Virus record (IMG/VR): IMGVR_UViG_3300028873_000029
Location: 1 to 47,851 of that record
Source of the DNA: a virus
Strand: one strand, 5' to 3'
DNA length: 47,851 nt
This document shows positions 21,998 to 30,297 of the stretch, piece after piece (the first letter of the stretch is position 1; each line of letters starts with the position of its first letter). The position numbers and the translations under genes are program-made. The notes below the pieces were generated by a model. It saw only the letters and a list, made by a program, of their open reading frames with translations, searched no databases and was not told the origin of the DNA.

Positions 21998-22615
21998 TCA
22001 TTCATATGTCGGTAAGTCAACATTAATCGCCTGATTAATGTCACAACATAAAAATCTGGTGCCGTCGATGACTTCATTTCGAAAACTATGCCAATGACCG
22101 AAAATCCACAATTTAGGTTGGTGAATTTCGAGCATCGCCTGAAGCGCCTTTGACGTTCGGTTTGGATAATGGTGTTTGCTCGTCTCCACCGGAAACAATT
22201 TAAAATACATGTTTTCAGGGCAGTCGTGCGTCACCATCACTTGAGGCTTCAGTTCCTCATAACGAGAAATCATCCCATAAAGTTCCTGATAGGACAGTTC
22301 CTCATCTCCCCACCATGAGACACCGGGTGTGCGATTTTGCCAGTCGATGGAGAAGGCACCACCCATCAGGAACATCCGATGCTTGGGATCGTAGGTGCCA
22401 TCAGGAATCCATCGCGACGAATTGCGACACGCATGGAGCGAGTCATGATTACCACGGATGAATTTGTGATTCACGGAAATATCCTGCGGATCGGGAATCG
22501 GCACAAAACCAGCGCCAAAATCCCCCACCTGAATCGACTCATCACAATCCTGAATAAGCTGCTCCCACGCCTTGGTATCGCCGTGGATATCACCAATAAA
22601 CCTAATTTTTGACAT
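21998..22615 (-). CDS. Metallophosphoesterase
   Basis: 205 residues with the full superfamily motif order: FIGDIHG (residues 5-11), QVGDFG near 32, RGNHDS near 54, VTHDCP near 127 and FGHWH near 173. It belongs to the calcineurin-like/PPP class. Substrate unknown; phage relatives act as protein phosphatases or 2',3'-cyclic phosphodiesterases. An ATG start with AAGGAT upstream; the preceding gene stops 10 bases away. Confidence 0.85.
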   Translation of the reverse strand: MSKIRFIGDIHGDTKAWEQLIQDCDESIQVGDFGAGFVPIPDPQDISVNHKFIRGNHDSLHACRNSSRWIPDGTYDPKHRMFLMGGAFSIDWQNRTPGVSWWGDEELSYQELYGMISRYEELKPQVMVTHDCPENMYFKLFPVETSKHHYPNRTSKALQAMLEIHQPKLWIFGHWHSFRNEVIDGTRFLCCDINQAINVDLPTYE

Positions 22616-22625
22616 AAATAAATCC

Positions 22626-25600
22626 TTACTGTGGACCGTGGCCTATACCACCGTAATTTGTGAACAGTTTTTTAATTCGTTCATCGGGTGGAGACACAGG
22701 ACCGGCCTCATGCTTCTCCTTTTTGATATCCTTGACACCATCTTTATCATGAGATTTTAGTTCTGTAAAGAGTTTTTGCATGGCGTCTTGAGGTTTCTCA
22801 TTAGGTTTAGAGGCATCCTTGTTGATAGCCGTCTGATTAATCTGGGCTGCGTAGTTTATAAGGTCTGGCTTTTGAATCAATGAATCTAGGTCGGTGTCTT
22901 CTGACTTGTAGAAGTTAGAATCCATCAATTTACTTCCATCATAACCGGCGTCACTTCGACCTTTCATGTTGTCCATTCTACTTCCATCATAACCGGCGTC
23001 TTTACGACCTCGCATGTTGTCCAGACTTCCATCATAAAAGGCGTCATCACGGCCTTTCATGTTGTCCATAGAATTAGGTCTTCCTCTTCCCAGCATCTTA
23101 GGATCGATTAACTTATGTTGCCATCTCTCGGCATTGGCCTTTATTTCAATAGCTTCTTTTTCGTCATCGTCTCTTGGCTGAAGACCACCCGCTCTATTCT
23201 TCATTTCCATAATTCTGTTATTATCAAACATAGAATCATTACGACCCATCATGCCTGCATCACTATCCCGAGAATTGAAACCGCCTAATCTTCCATGCAT
23301 GTTAAAACGAGGATCATGATTTTCTTTCCATCTATTGGCATTGGCCTTTATTTCGGCAGCTTCTCTCTGATCGTCTGTTGGTTGAATACCCATACGGCCC
23401 ATCATGCCTGCATCACCGGCCATAGGATTGGAACCACCAAATCTTCCATGCATGTCAGCATGAAGATCATGACCACGATTTCTCATCTGACCAAATCGTT
23501 TGTCGCCATCAAATCCTGAGTCGTCACGGCCCATCATGCCGTTGACACCATCAGTATGTTGTTCAAGAACTTTACCTACAGAGTAGGCAATATTTTGAGC
23601 GGCAGCAACGATGGAAGGATGTGAAGCTTCGGCAGGAGTTTGATCATAATGCTCAGGGTGTTCCTGTCGATATAATGGATTTTGATTTCCATTTAATGGA
23701 TTACCCTGACTATCTCTTATTGGAGAATAATTCTTGCCTGCGGATTCACCAAAACCATCCCTAGGAAGCCAATGAAGTCTTTCGTTTACTCCCATTTTTT
23801 CTCTTATATTATGAAATTGTTCAACAATACCCATTTCTCTTGCACCTGTAGCAGGATTAATTCTATATCCCGCAATAGTTCCTGCATGGTCTAAATGAGC
23901 ATGGCGTGTCCCCCCTCCCCCACCAGCATATTTGTCGGATTCCGACCCATCTCTATTTAAATGTGTGGAAACAGGTGTTCCAATAGGCAAATCCTTATCG
24001 AAGGCATTTTCACCTTTTTTAAATGTCCATTGATGAACATTTGATCCGTCTTGGCCCGACCCTTTTCTGACGCCAACACTTGCCATCGCCAAAGAAACAC
24101 ACTCATCATCCGTTATTAATCCTTTATCACGCATGGCCTTTACGTGGTCTAAGACCTGATCCGATGTCTTTAAATCGTTCACCCCACCACCAGAACCGCC
24201 ACCAGATTCGTTTCCAATACTTCCCCCGCCCTTAAATCCGGGAGTACCCATACCCTGATCATAGTAATCTTGGGCTCTCTGCATATGTTTTTCAAATGCA
24301 GGAACACCGGGACCACCTTCTCTCATTCCTTCAAAATGTGTTTCCCAAGAATGTGCCGAACCTCTGGCGGTAGATTCATTCTTTATATGAGGAATTACAT
24401 GTTTATACGTTGTTTCTAATTCATGATCCATAAATCCTTCATTGGCTTCATAACTGGAAGGATTTAACTTATGTTCCTTTGACCATTCAAGAAATGCAGT
24501 TCTACGTGGTCCTGTCCACTGTGCGTATCCATATCCCGATCCAGTTCCAGAATGACCAATTTCTTGTAGAGTTTTAAAATTACCACTTTCATAACCCATC
24601 ACACCAACGGGACCAGTCGCCTGTTCTCTGGTCAGACCATATTTTTCCATCAGATGCTTTGTGAGTTTATCACCAATAGCGGCACCAGCACCACCAATAT
24701 GACCACCACCACCAGAACCGCCGCCCGAACCTTGTGTTATTGTGTGATCACCACCACCAGAACCGCCGCCCGAACCTTGTGTTATTGTGTGATCACCACC
24801 AAGCTTTCTTCCAAGAATATCAGCCGCGCCTTGGTTTCTCTGAGCATCGACGGTCTGGCCGAATGTTGGTTGTGTTTGATCAGGAGACACAGAATCGACG
24901 CCTCCACCGACAGGAAGGGCTACTTGGCCGGTACTTCTCGTGGCGGCAATCTGCTGTTGTGGTGTCTGTATAATATCACCACTCTGAAGCGCCTTGATCT
25001 GGCTTTCCTTCTGGGCCTTGTCCTTACTCAGATCATCAATTTCTTTTTGAATCTCTTCCTTACGTTTATCGACGGCAGGATTATGCTTTCCGCTCTTGTC
25101 CATCTCATCAAGCTTCTGAACAATCTTCATGAGTGCTTCACGCTGTATTGCAAGATTAGAGTCGTCTTCCTTCACACCGGCCTGTAATTTCTGCGACTGA
25201 AGACTATTATAATAATCCTTTAGGTCTTTTGAACTGTCATTTTCATGACCTCCACTCAAAAGAGTATGAATTTCTCCTTTGTTTCCCCAATTAAGAGCAG
25301 CAGCCAAACCTCCGCCTATCAGACCAGCAGCCAAACCTCCGCCCATCAGACCTTCACTCAAAAATCCCTTAAGACTTCCTAGAAGTTTACTTCCCCATTG
25401 AACGGCCTTGATTTCCATCCCATCCTTGGCAAGGTCTCCAAAACCCCCGCCGCCACCTGAACCTCCACCGCCACCGCCACCGCCAGAACCTCCACCACCC
25501 AAAACTAATCTTTCAAGCAGAGAGTTAGTTTTTCTGTTTTCGGTCAGCATGGAGTCAAGAAGAACACCATGGGTCACATTATGCTGATTTATTTGTTCAA

Positions 25601-25856
25601 AACCAAGTTCAAGCGTATTCACAACGTCTTCGTCGTCTGTACTATTACTACTTTTCTTCCTACGTTCCTGACGAACTTCATCCTTCAGTTCTTTGATTTC
25701 TTCGTCGGCCTTCTTCTTGTAGCTAGAAACCAAATCTTGCAGCGCCATGATCTGTGGAAACGCCGCATGTGTGAGATATCTGGCGCTATCGGCCAATAAA
25801 GTTCTGAAGGTACTTTCTGCTGCTTGTTCTTGTTCTTGTTCTTGTTCTTGTGCCAT
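22626..25856 (-). CDS. Large tail-associated protein with two peptidoglycan hydrolase domains
   Basis: 1076 residues. Residues 1-115 are coiled coil after an EQEQ repeat; 116-200 are Gly-rich and hydrophobic (possible membrane-active part). About 390-530 is a phage tail lysozyme domain (GYESGNF, GYGYAQWTGPRRTAF). About 580-690 is a BPSL0067/NlpC-P60-like peptidase (DECVSLAMA with the Cys, LDHAGTIAGY with the His). The C-terminal third is Met/Gly/Asp-rich with many MMGR, MKGR and AEIKANA(N/E)RW repeats. It probably sits at the tail tip and opens the cell wall during DNA entry. Start ATG with AGGGA upstream; late box at 25894-25901. Confidence 0.8.
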   Translation of the reverse strand: MAQEQEQEQEQAAESTFRTLLADSARYLTHAAFPQIMALQDLVSSYKKKADEEIKELKDEVRQERRKKSSNSTDDEDVVNTLELGFEQINQHNVTHGVLLDSMLTENRKTNSLLERLVLGGGGSGGGGGGGGSGGGGGFGDLAKDGMEIKAVQWGSKLLGSLKGFLSEGLMGGGLAAGLIGGGLAAALNWGNKGEIHTLLSGGHENDSSKDLKDYYNSLQSQKLQAGVKEDDSNLAIQREALMKIVQKLDEMDKSGKHNPAVDKRKEEIQKEIDDLSKDKAQKESQIKALQSGDIIQTPQQQIAATRSTGQVALPVGGGVDSVSPDQTQPTFGQTVDAQRNQGAADILGRKLGGDHTITQGSGGGSGGGDHTITQGSGGGSGGGGHIGGAGAAIGDKLTKHLMEKYGLTREQATGPVGVMGYESGNFKTLQEIGHSGTGSGYGYAQWTGPRRTAFLEWSKEHKLNPSSYEANEGFMDHELETTYKHVIPHIKNESTARGSAHSWETHFEGMREGGPGVPAFEKHMQRAQDYYDQGMGTPGFKGGGSIGNESGGGSGGGVNDLKTSDQVLDHVKAMRDKGLITDDECVSLAMASVGVRKGSGQDGSNVHQWTFKKGENAFDKDLPIGTPVSTHLNRDGSESDKYAGGGGGTRHAHLDHAGTIAGYRINPATGAREMGIVEQFHNIREKMGVNERLHWLPRDGFGESAGKNYSPIRDSQGNPLNGNQNPLYRQEHPEHYDQTPAEASHPSIVAAAQNIAYSVGKVLEQHTDGVNGMMGRDDSGFDGDKRFGQMRNRGHDLHADMHGRFGGSNPMAGDAGMMGRMGIQPTDDQREAAEIKANANRWKENHDPRFNMHGRLGGFNSRDSDAGMMGRNDSMFDNNRIMEMKNRAGGLQPRDDDEKEAIEIKANAERWQHKLIDPKMLGRGRPNSMDNMKGRDDAFYDGSLDNMRGRKDAGYDGSRMDNMKGRSDAGYDGSKLMDSNFYKSEDTDLDSLIQKPDLINYAAQINQTAINKDASKPNEKPQDAMQKLFTELKSHDKDGVKDIKKEKHEAGPVSPPDERIKKLFTNYGGIGHGPQ
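22935..23075 (-). repeat. Tandem MDNMKGR repeats in the tail protein
   Basis: Three near-identical units of about 45-51 bases encode DNMKGRDDAFYDGS, DNMRGRKDAGYDGS and DNMKGRSDAGYDGS. More distant copies (MMGRDDSGFDG, MMGRNDSMFD) extend through the last 300 residues. Confidence 0.85.
24705..24800 (-). repeat. Perfect 45-base direct repeat in a Gly/Ser linker
   Basis: Two adjacent copies of a 45-base unit encode GDHTITQGSGGGSGG twice. It joins the N-terminal region to the lysozyme domain as a flexible linker. Confidence 0.85.
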
Positions 25857-25871
25857 GGAATCCCTGAAAAA

Positions 25872-25879
25872 AATAAATA
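25872..25879 (+). promoter_or_regulatory. Late-type box AATAAATA for the holin gene
   Basis: 38 bases before the plus-strand start at 25917. Confidence 0.5.
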
Positions 25880-25893
25880 TCTGATACTTTTAA

Positions 25894-25901
25894 TATTTAT
25901 T
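25894..25901 (-). promoter_or_regulatory. Late-type box AATAAATA for the tail protein gene
   Basis: 38 bases before the minus-strand start at 25856. It is divergent and interleaved with the holin box at 25872-25879. Confidence 0.5.
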
Positions 25902-25916
25902 CAAGGACCAAAGGCC

Positions 25917-26354
25917 ATGGAATATGATCCCGACGACTCGATTCAGTCGCAACTTTTAAAAGAAACTTGGTTCAAACAATGGCATCTCTTTGCGGCATGG
26001 TTATATCTCACCATCATAGCGTTTGATTTTTTGATAGCGCCTATCACCAACGTCGTCATTCTGGCATACTTTAAATACCCCATCATCGCATGGGCTCCGA
26101 TCACACTTCAAGGTGGTGGAATATTTCACATATCCATGTTGGCTGTTATTGGCGTGGCGACATGGGGCCAGAGTCGCCAGATGGTGGAGCAGATAAGGAA
26201 CATGCCGGATTATTCTAACTTTGGTGGTGGTTACGGAGGCTATGGAGGCGGTTCACAGATGGAGCAGCAACCATCCCCCAATATGCCGCTAAACCCGCCA
26301 GTGGACCCTAAAACCGTGTTACAGGCACCACACCGAGGTATACCCAAAGGATAA
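25917..26354 (+). CDS. Holin, 3TM-type
   Basis: 145 residues from ATG 25917 (ribosome site AAGGA-CCAAAGG). Two to three membrane segments: LFAAWLYLTIIAFDFLIAP, NVVILAYF to IIAW, and FHISMLAVIGVATWG, then a Gly/Pro-rich tail. The WLYLTIIAFDFLIAP motif is typical of the GTA-type three-TM holin family. It would make the inner-membrane lesion that starts lysis. A longer in-frame extension upstream reads leader sequence and was not used. It is convergent with gp32, separated by a terminator. Confidence 0.75.
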   Translation: MEYDPDDSIQSQLLKETWFKQWHLFAAWLYLTIIAFDFLIAPITNVVILAYFKYPIIAWAPITLQGGGIFHISMLAVIGVATWGQSRQMVEQIRNMPDYSNFGGGYGGYGGGSQMEQQPSPNMPLNPPVDPKTVLQAPHRGIPKG

Positions 26355-26355
26355 T

Positions 26356-26383
26356 AAAAAGGGGAGCCGAAGCCCCCCTTTAT
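26356..26383. terminator. Bidirectional intrinsic terminator
   Basis: Stem AAAGGGG / CCCCTTT with an 8-9 base loop, flanked by A-run on one side and T-rich sequence on the other, exactly between the convergent holin and gp32 genes. Confidence 0.8.
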
Positions 26384-26411
26384 CTTTTTCGTAGGATGAT
26401 TAGGTGTCAAA

Positions 26412-27380
26412 TTAAAAGGGGATGTCGTCCTCGACTGTATTCTTTTTCAGGCTGGAGAAAAATTCATCAGTCTGGTCAGATACAGATTCCTTCTGAATAG
26501 ACGCAGAGGATTTTGGTTCCGCCGTGGCGAATGACCGAGCCGGTTCGGAAGCCGCCTGAGAAGAGGTAAGGTTCTTACCATTCCATAGGGCAGTATCAAA
26601 GCCAACAACGTCATCCAAACGCTTCTTCAGGTCGGCGTAAGGCTTGAAGTTCTTGGGTTCCAGATAGGATTTGATCGACCAAGTTTTATATTGCTCGTAA
26701 ATCTTCTCTAGCTCTTCATCGGGAGCCAATGGTCCGGGAGGATCGAACGAAGAAGTATTATAGCTCCGTTGCATCCGACCGTCCTTACGCTCCGAAATAA
26801 TTTCGATGCGAAAGTTGGCACCATCCCACAGGTCGAAAGGATTGATCTTCTTCTTCCCGGCAAACTTCGGGAACATGACAGCCTCAATCTTATCCATCGC
26901 CCACTTGCCGAACTTGAACTTGACAACCCGACCGTTGTTTTCAGGATGCACACTATCTTCGATGACATAGAAGTTAGCGACATAATGAATCTTGCGGGAT
27001 TGGTGCGTGGCCTGCTGACGGTTAGGATGGGTCTTGGCCACCTTGTCGTCATTCGCGCCGGGAACCGAGTTCCAAAGCTTCTTATTGAATTCCATGACAG
27101 GATCGGCACCCTCGTCCAATGTGAACAGGCAGTTTTCGATATACCACTTAGAAGTGGTCTTGTCCTGAAACTCGTGGCTCCACCAACGGGCGAAATCCAG
27201 ATCGTCTGGTGTGATACGGGGAAGGAAACGACCAACAGCAAACCCGTTGCCGTTCTTGTCTACACTAGGATACCATTCGTTTGGATCAGACTCAAATGTC
27301 TTCTTTTCCAGCTTGGTAACGTCTTCTTCTAGCTTCTTGAAACTCTCTTGACGATTTTTCTTTAGGTCTTTAAAACTCAA
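26412..27380 (-). CDS. 32: Single-stranded DNA-binding protein, T4 gp32-like
   Basis: 322 residues. N-terminal basic region (LKKNRQESFKKLEE), core with GRFLPRI, a WW.HEF segment, SKWYIENCLFTLDEGADPV, RKIHYVANFYVIEDS and KFKFGKWAMDKIEAVMF, and an acidic C-terminal tail ending DDIPF that recruits other replication proteins. It binds ssDNA cooperatively at the fork. The start is TTG behind AGGAG (8 bases). The 5' leader holds a tandem repeat that may be its own operator. Confidence 0.92.
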   Translation of the reverse strand: MSFKDLKKNRQESFKKLEEDVTKLEKKTFESDPNEWYPSVDKNGNGFAVGRFLPRITPDDLDFARWWSHEFQDKTTSKWYIENCLFTLDEGADPVMEFNKKLWNSVPGANDDKVAKTHPNRQQATHQSRKIHYVANFYVIEDSVHPENNGRVVKFKFGKWAMDKIEAVMFPKFAGKKKINPFDLWDGANFRIEIISERKDGRMQRSYNTSSFDPPGPLAPDEELEKIYEQYKTWSIKSYLEPKNFKPYADLKKRLDDVVGFDTALWNGKNLTSSQAASEPARSFATAEPKSSASIQKESVSDQTDEFFSSLKKNTVEDDIPF

Positions 27381-27392
27381 CTTATTTTCTCC

Positions 27393-27424
27393 TGTGATGT
27401 TGTGATCTTTGTGATGATGTGATC
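27393..27424 (-). promoter_or_regulatory. Tandem repeat in the gp32 leader, candidate operator
   Basis: Two 15-base copies (TGTGATGTTGTGATC and TGTGATGATGTGATC on the plus strand), one mismatch apart, with a 2-base spacer, 13 bases upstream of the gp32 start codon. In T4, gp32 represses its own translation by binding the leader. Confidence 0.5.
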
Positions 27425-27437
27425 AGGGATTATCCCT
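27425..27437 (-). promoter_or_regulatory. Inverted repeat upstream of gp32
   Basis: AGGGA-TTA-TCCCT palindrome adjoining the tandem repeat. It could fold or bind a dimer. Confidence 0.35.
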
Positions 27438-27442
27438 ACTTC

Positions 27443-27450
27443 TATTTATC
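27443..27450 (-). promoter_or_regulatory. Late-type box GATAAATA upstream of gp32
   Basis: 63 bases before the gp32 start; T4 gp32 also has a late promoter. Confidence 0.4.
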
Positions 27451-27478
27451 ACATTTCTATCGAAAATACCAGCAAATT

Positions 27479-27754
27479 CTAAGCAAATCTGAAATTATTT
27501 TCGATAAACTTATATAGCCGATCTGGACAGTAATTAAATTCAATTGACATCATATAGGCCTCATAGACAAGCTTTTGGAGTCTTCTAAATTCTGGTTCAT
27601 AATCCACCATTTCTGATTCGAGCCTTATCCCTCTATCGGCACATTCCTCTTCAAGGTCATCATCAGATAAATCTTCGAAGAAATCATATTTTCTATATTC
27701 TAGCTCATCGATAAGATCATCTAAATCATATTCTTTAAGAGGCCGATCACTCAT
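27479..27754 (-). CDS. Hypothetical protein, 91 aa
   Basis: Acidic alpha-helical protein (PLKEYDLDDLIDELEYRKYDF, SDDDLEEECADRGI) resembling helix-turn-helix-like small SAP-type folds; not recognised. It ends with TAG, one of few in the window. It overlaps the upstream gene by 4 bases. Confidence 0.6.
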   Translation of the reverse strand: MSDRPLKEYDLDDLIDELEYRKYDFFEDLSDDDLEEECADRGIRLESEMVDYEPEFRRLQKLVYEAYMMSIEFNYCPDRLYKFIENNFRFA

Positions 27755-27987
27755 TCGAAATCCTTTGGAAGCTTGGGAGTTTTCTTGATGAAGTTCATCT
27801 TCTCGGCCACGATGAAGAGCCTGCTCTTGAACTCGGGGTCTTTTTTGAGAATGGGAACTATCGTGTCTAATTCAATACCATCTTTCTCACAGATTGTCAA
27901 GATTGAATCTATGAAGTCGATGTTTTTTTCACAAAGGGCCTCCACCTTGGCGCGGAAGGCCTCGATATCAAATTCGAACTTGTTCAA
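27751..27987 (-). CDS. Hypothetical protein, 78 aa, TTG start
   Basis: A small helical protein, mildly acidic (EAFRAKVEALCEKNI, TICEKDGIELDTI). It begins with TTG overlapping the previous stop in a TTGA junction. Not recognised. Confidence 0.55.
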   Translation of the reverse strand: MNKFEFDIEAFRAKVEALCEKNIDFIDSILTICEKDGIELDTIVPILKKDPEFKSRLFIVAEKMNFIKKTPKLPKDFE

Positions 27988-28346
27988 AACAATTCTTTCA
28001 TGTTGGCGGCATATTCTCGGGCGAGAGTCAGCGCATCTTCATAGGAGTAAGTTGTAATTTGCTCTTCGTCGGTCAGGCGAGGAACGTAATCCCCACCGGC
28101 ATGATCGATATCCTCCACGTAATATTTGACGCTCTTGGCGACGTTATAATCATTAGTATACGGATATTTACCGAACATACTGACTTCTAAACCGACGATA
28201 ATCTTCTGCCTGACGACAGGTTCATAATAAATCTGTTCCGATACCCACTCCACGTCACCAATTCTCTGTTTAATTTGCTTAGTTCTTCTATAGGAACGGG
28301 CCACATAGAAGACATGTCCTATGGCATATTTTGTTCTGATTTCCAT
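27984..28346 (-). CDS. Hypothetical protein, 120 aa
   Basis: A frame extends further upstream through the tRNA-like gene, but AAGGA precedes ATG 28346 and the sequence EIRTKYAIGHVFYVARSYRRTK looks like a genuine start, so this is used. Beta-strand pattern KYAIGHVFYVARS... EWVSEQIYYEPVVRQKIIVGLEVS suggests a small beta-barrel accessory protein. Not recognised. It overlaps the next gene by 4 bases. Confidence 0.6.
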   Translation of the reverse strand: MEIRTKYAIGHVFYVARSYRRTKQIKQRIGDVEWVSEQIYYEPVVRQKIIVGLEVSMFGKYPYTNDYNVAKSVKYYVEDIDHAGGDYVPRLTDEEQITTYSYEDALTLAREYAANMKELF

Positions 28347-28364
28347 GTAAATTTCCTTCAAAAT

Positions 28365-28446
28365 TGGCACCCTCGGCTGGATTCGAACCAGCGTTTGCAA
28401 CTCCACTACAGATAACGGCTTAGAAGACCGAACTGGTTACGAGGGT
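28365..28446 (-). tRNA. tRNA-like gene, possibly tRNA-Arg(TCT), odd structure
   Basis: Perfect acceptor ACCCTCG/CGAGGGT with encoded GCCA and a canonical T-arm GCTGG-TTCGAAT-CCAGC. The only canonical anticodon loop is CTTCTAA (anticodon TCT, Arg; stem TCGGT/GCCGT with one mismatch), but it comes early, leaving a D region of about 7 bases and a variable region of about 22. Either the tRNA has lost its D-arm, or another fold is used. Between the nadR gene and a small operon. Confidence 0.5.
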
Positions 28447-28455
28447 ATTAAATAT

Positions 28456-29505
28456 TTATTCGCGTGTAAACTCCTTGAAGTCGGCCTTCTTATTAAACTC
28501 TTCAAGGAGAATATTTTCTACCTCTGCGAGTTGTAAAAGAGGGCTGGTGGCCTTAACCTCATGAAATTTACAGTCATATTCAACGAGAAGGTCTCGCCAG
28601 AATTTCATATCCGTCTCACGCTTATCACCGCCATAACGGAGTTGATCCGGCTCGAAAGGTATACTATCATTCATCAGAAAATAAATGTCAGATTTAGAAA
28701 CTTTAAATAGGGTTTCACAAATCTTAGGCCATGAACCTTTCCACAGTTTATAGTATCCAATCGTGGAAAGCAAGTCCGTATCTTGAAGAATGAATGGAGT
28801 TAATTTCTCTCGCGCCACCGTCTGAGAAGCAAATTGTCCATAGACAATGTTTAACATCTTCTCATCAGTAATTTCAGGACCGACAGCCTCAAGATAACCA
28901 CGAGCCCATTCTGGAACTCTTGTACTATCGAAAGACCCCCAATTAAATACGGCCCTAGTCATGGTGGATTTGCCCACAGACTCTTGTCCAAAAAATGTGG
29001 CCACGACACCATACTTCCGTCGAAGAGAAGGAACTAAATCATCAAAATTAGACAACGGATTGTCTCTGAGATGCGTCGCCTTTGACGCATTGATGACTCG
29101 ATCAATATCAAAGGGAATGAAGCTTGCGCCGATAACCTTTGATAGTTCGATCCCATAATTTTCTGAGGCAAAGAGAAAATCAAACTTAGTCACGCCTGTT
29201 TCATCTTCGATCATCTCACACCAGAAGTTCCAAAAGTCAGGATGATCTGGTGGATTTTGAGGAACGTCATCATTCTGATTTAAATGAAAAATGAGATTAC
29301 AGGAATCATAATAATTCTGAAATTCATTCTTCAAGGCCAGATAACGAACCCAACCATCCATCGGCTCGAAACTACGAGAGTTGATGAGAACATGCAACGT
29401 GTAATCATCGCCCTCGGCCTCAAAAAAATCAAGACCAAACTGAACCAACGCCTTATGACCAACGGTCGGAGGAAGAGCCGTCATCACGATGATACCACGT
29501 CGCAT
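28456..29505 (-). CDS. nadR: NadR-like NMN adenylyltransferase/ribosylnicotinamide kinase
   Basis: 349 residues in two halves. N-terminal (1-165) nucleotidyltransferase fold: TALPPTVGHKALVQFGLDFF with the HxGH-type GH, and NASKATHLRDNPLSNF matching the C-terminal motif of NMNATs. C-terminal (170-349): P-loop GQESVGKSTMTRA, then a Walker-B-like LQDTDLL and LRYGGDKRETD lid. Both together convert nicotinamide riboside to NMN and NAD. It directly follows the PnuC gene, so transporter and enzymes form a NAD salvage pair. Confidence 0.88.
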   Translation of the reverse strand: MRRGIIVMTALPPTVGHKALVQFGLDFFEAEGDDYTLHVLINSRSFEPMDGWVRYLALKNEFQNYYDSCNLIFHLNQNDDVPQNPPDHPDFWNFWCEMIEDETGVTKFDFLFASENYGIELSKVIGASFIPFDIDRVINASKATHLRDNPLSNFDDLVPSLRRKYGVVATFFGQESVGKSTMTRAVFNWGSFDSTRVPEWARGYLEAVGPEITDEKMLNIVYGQFASQTVAREKLTPFILQDTDLLSTIGYYKLWKGSWPKICETLFKVSKSDIYFLMNDSIPFEPDQLRYGGDKRETDMKFWRDLLVEYDCKFHEVKATSPLLQLAEVENILLEEFNKKADFKEFTRE

Positions 29506-29516
29506 GTCATTAATCC

Positions 29517-30203
29517 TTAATGATTTACGATTTCAAACTTCTGAACGGCAGCGGTAATCGAAGGAGTCTTCATCGACTTCCACCAGAGATATAGAGCCCA
29601 GATAGCATTAAGAATGAAGAAACCCATCTGGATGGAAAGAATCTTCAGGTCTTCATTCCAGTAGACAAACACCGAAATGATGTCAACGGCAATCCAGAGA
29701 ATCCAATTTTCGATTTTCTTATTGTCCAGCATGAACTGAGCCAAAATTGAAAGAACAAGAATTGAAGTATCCCATGCGGCATTTGTGCCACCAAAATAAT
29801 TATTCGCTTCCATACAGGCCAGACCGACGCCTGCTGTCAAAACGATATAAACCGGCCACCACTTGGCTTCGATAAAAGTTACCGGGCGAGTGTCGGCATC
29901 GGGCTTCCATCGAAACCAGCCATATAACAAAGTCGGAAACAAGTAGACCTGTAGAGCCATCGAAGACAGAAGATTCGATTGATAAAACAGAAGACAGAGA
30001 GCGGCGACGGAAATTGCTCCAATCGGATAATTCCACCGAGACTGAAAGACGCACAGGAATGTACACCAATAAGAAGTGAATACAGAAAATGCCTCCAGCG
30101 GATTTACGCTCGGAATCCATCCAAAGAAGAGAGCAGTCTCATAAGAGATTGCCGTAGCAATCAGACCACAGACGATAGAAATACCTTGATTTTTCCAAAA
30201 CAT
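29517..30203 (-). CDS. pnuC: PnuC-like nicotinamide riboside transporter
   Basis: 228 residues with seven or so membrane segments. FQSRWNYPIGAISVAALCLLFY, a YLFPTLLYGWFRW strand and NKKIENWILWIAVDIISVFVYW are PnuC signatures (the NW and RW motifs line the substrate path). It takes up nicotinamide riboside by facilitated diffusion, trapped by the NadR kinase next door. Preceded by a consensus-like promoter at 30243-30271. Confidence 0.92.
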   Translation of the reverse strand: MFWKNQGISIVCGLIATAISYETALFFGWIPSVNPLEAFSVFTSYWCTFLCVFQSRWNYPIGAISVAALCLLFYQSNLLSSMALQVYLFPTLLYGWFRWKPDADTRPVTFIEAKWWPVYIVLTAGVGLACMEANNYFGGTNAAWDTSILVLSILAQFMLDNKKIENWILWIAVDIISVFVYWNEDLKILSIQMGFFILNAIWALYLWWKSMKTPSITAAVQKFEIVNH

Positions 30204-30242
30204 TTAATATCCTTTCATTCGTTTCATTATTATACTTCTAAG

Positions 30243-30271
30243 ACTATAGCCGAAAAAAGAGGGTTTGTAAA
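30243..30271 (-). promoter_or_regulatory. Sigma-70-type promoter of pnuC-nadR
   Basis: TTTACA at 30271-30266 and TATAGT at 30248-30243 with 17 bases between. The -35 lies in a terminator hairpin of the upstream gene. Confidence 0.6.
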
Positions 30272-30277
30272 CCCCCT
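30252..30277 (-). terminator. Terminator-like hairpin
   Basis: Minus strand GGGTTT-AC-AAACCC with a tight loop followed by TCTTTTTT. It ends the 30298 gene transcript and overlaps the pnuC promoter. Confidence 0.55.
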
Positions 30278-30297
30278 TCCTCGACATCGTAAGAAAA

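Noticed and set aside
24654-25187. 177-residue plus-strand frame opposite the tail protein
   Set aside because: Shadow of the Gly/Thr repeat region; no ribosome site.
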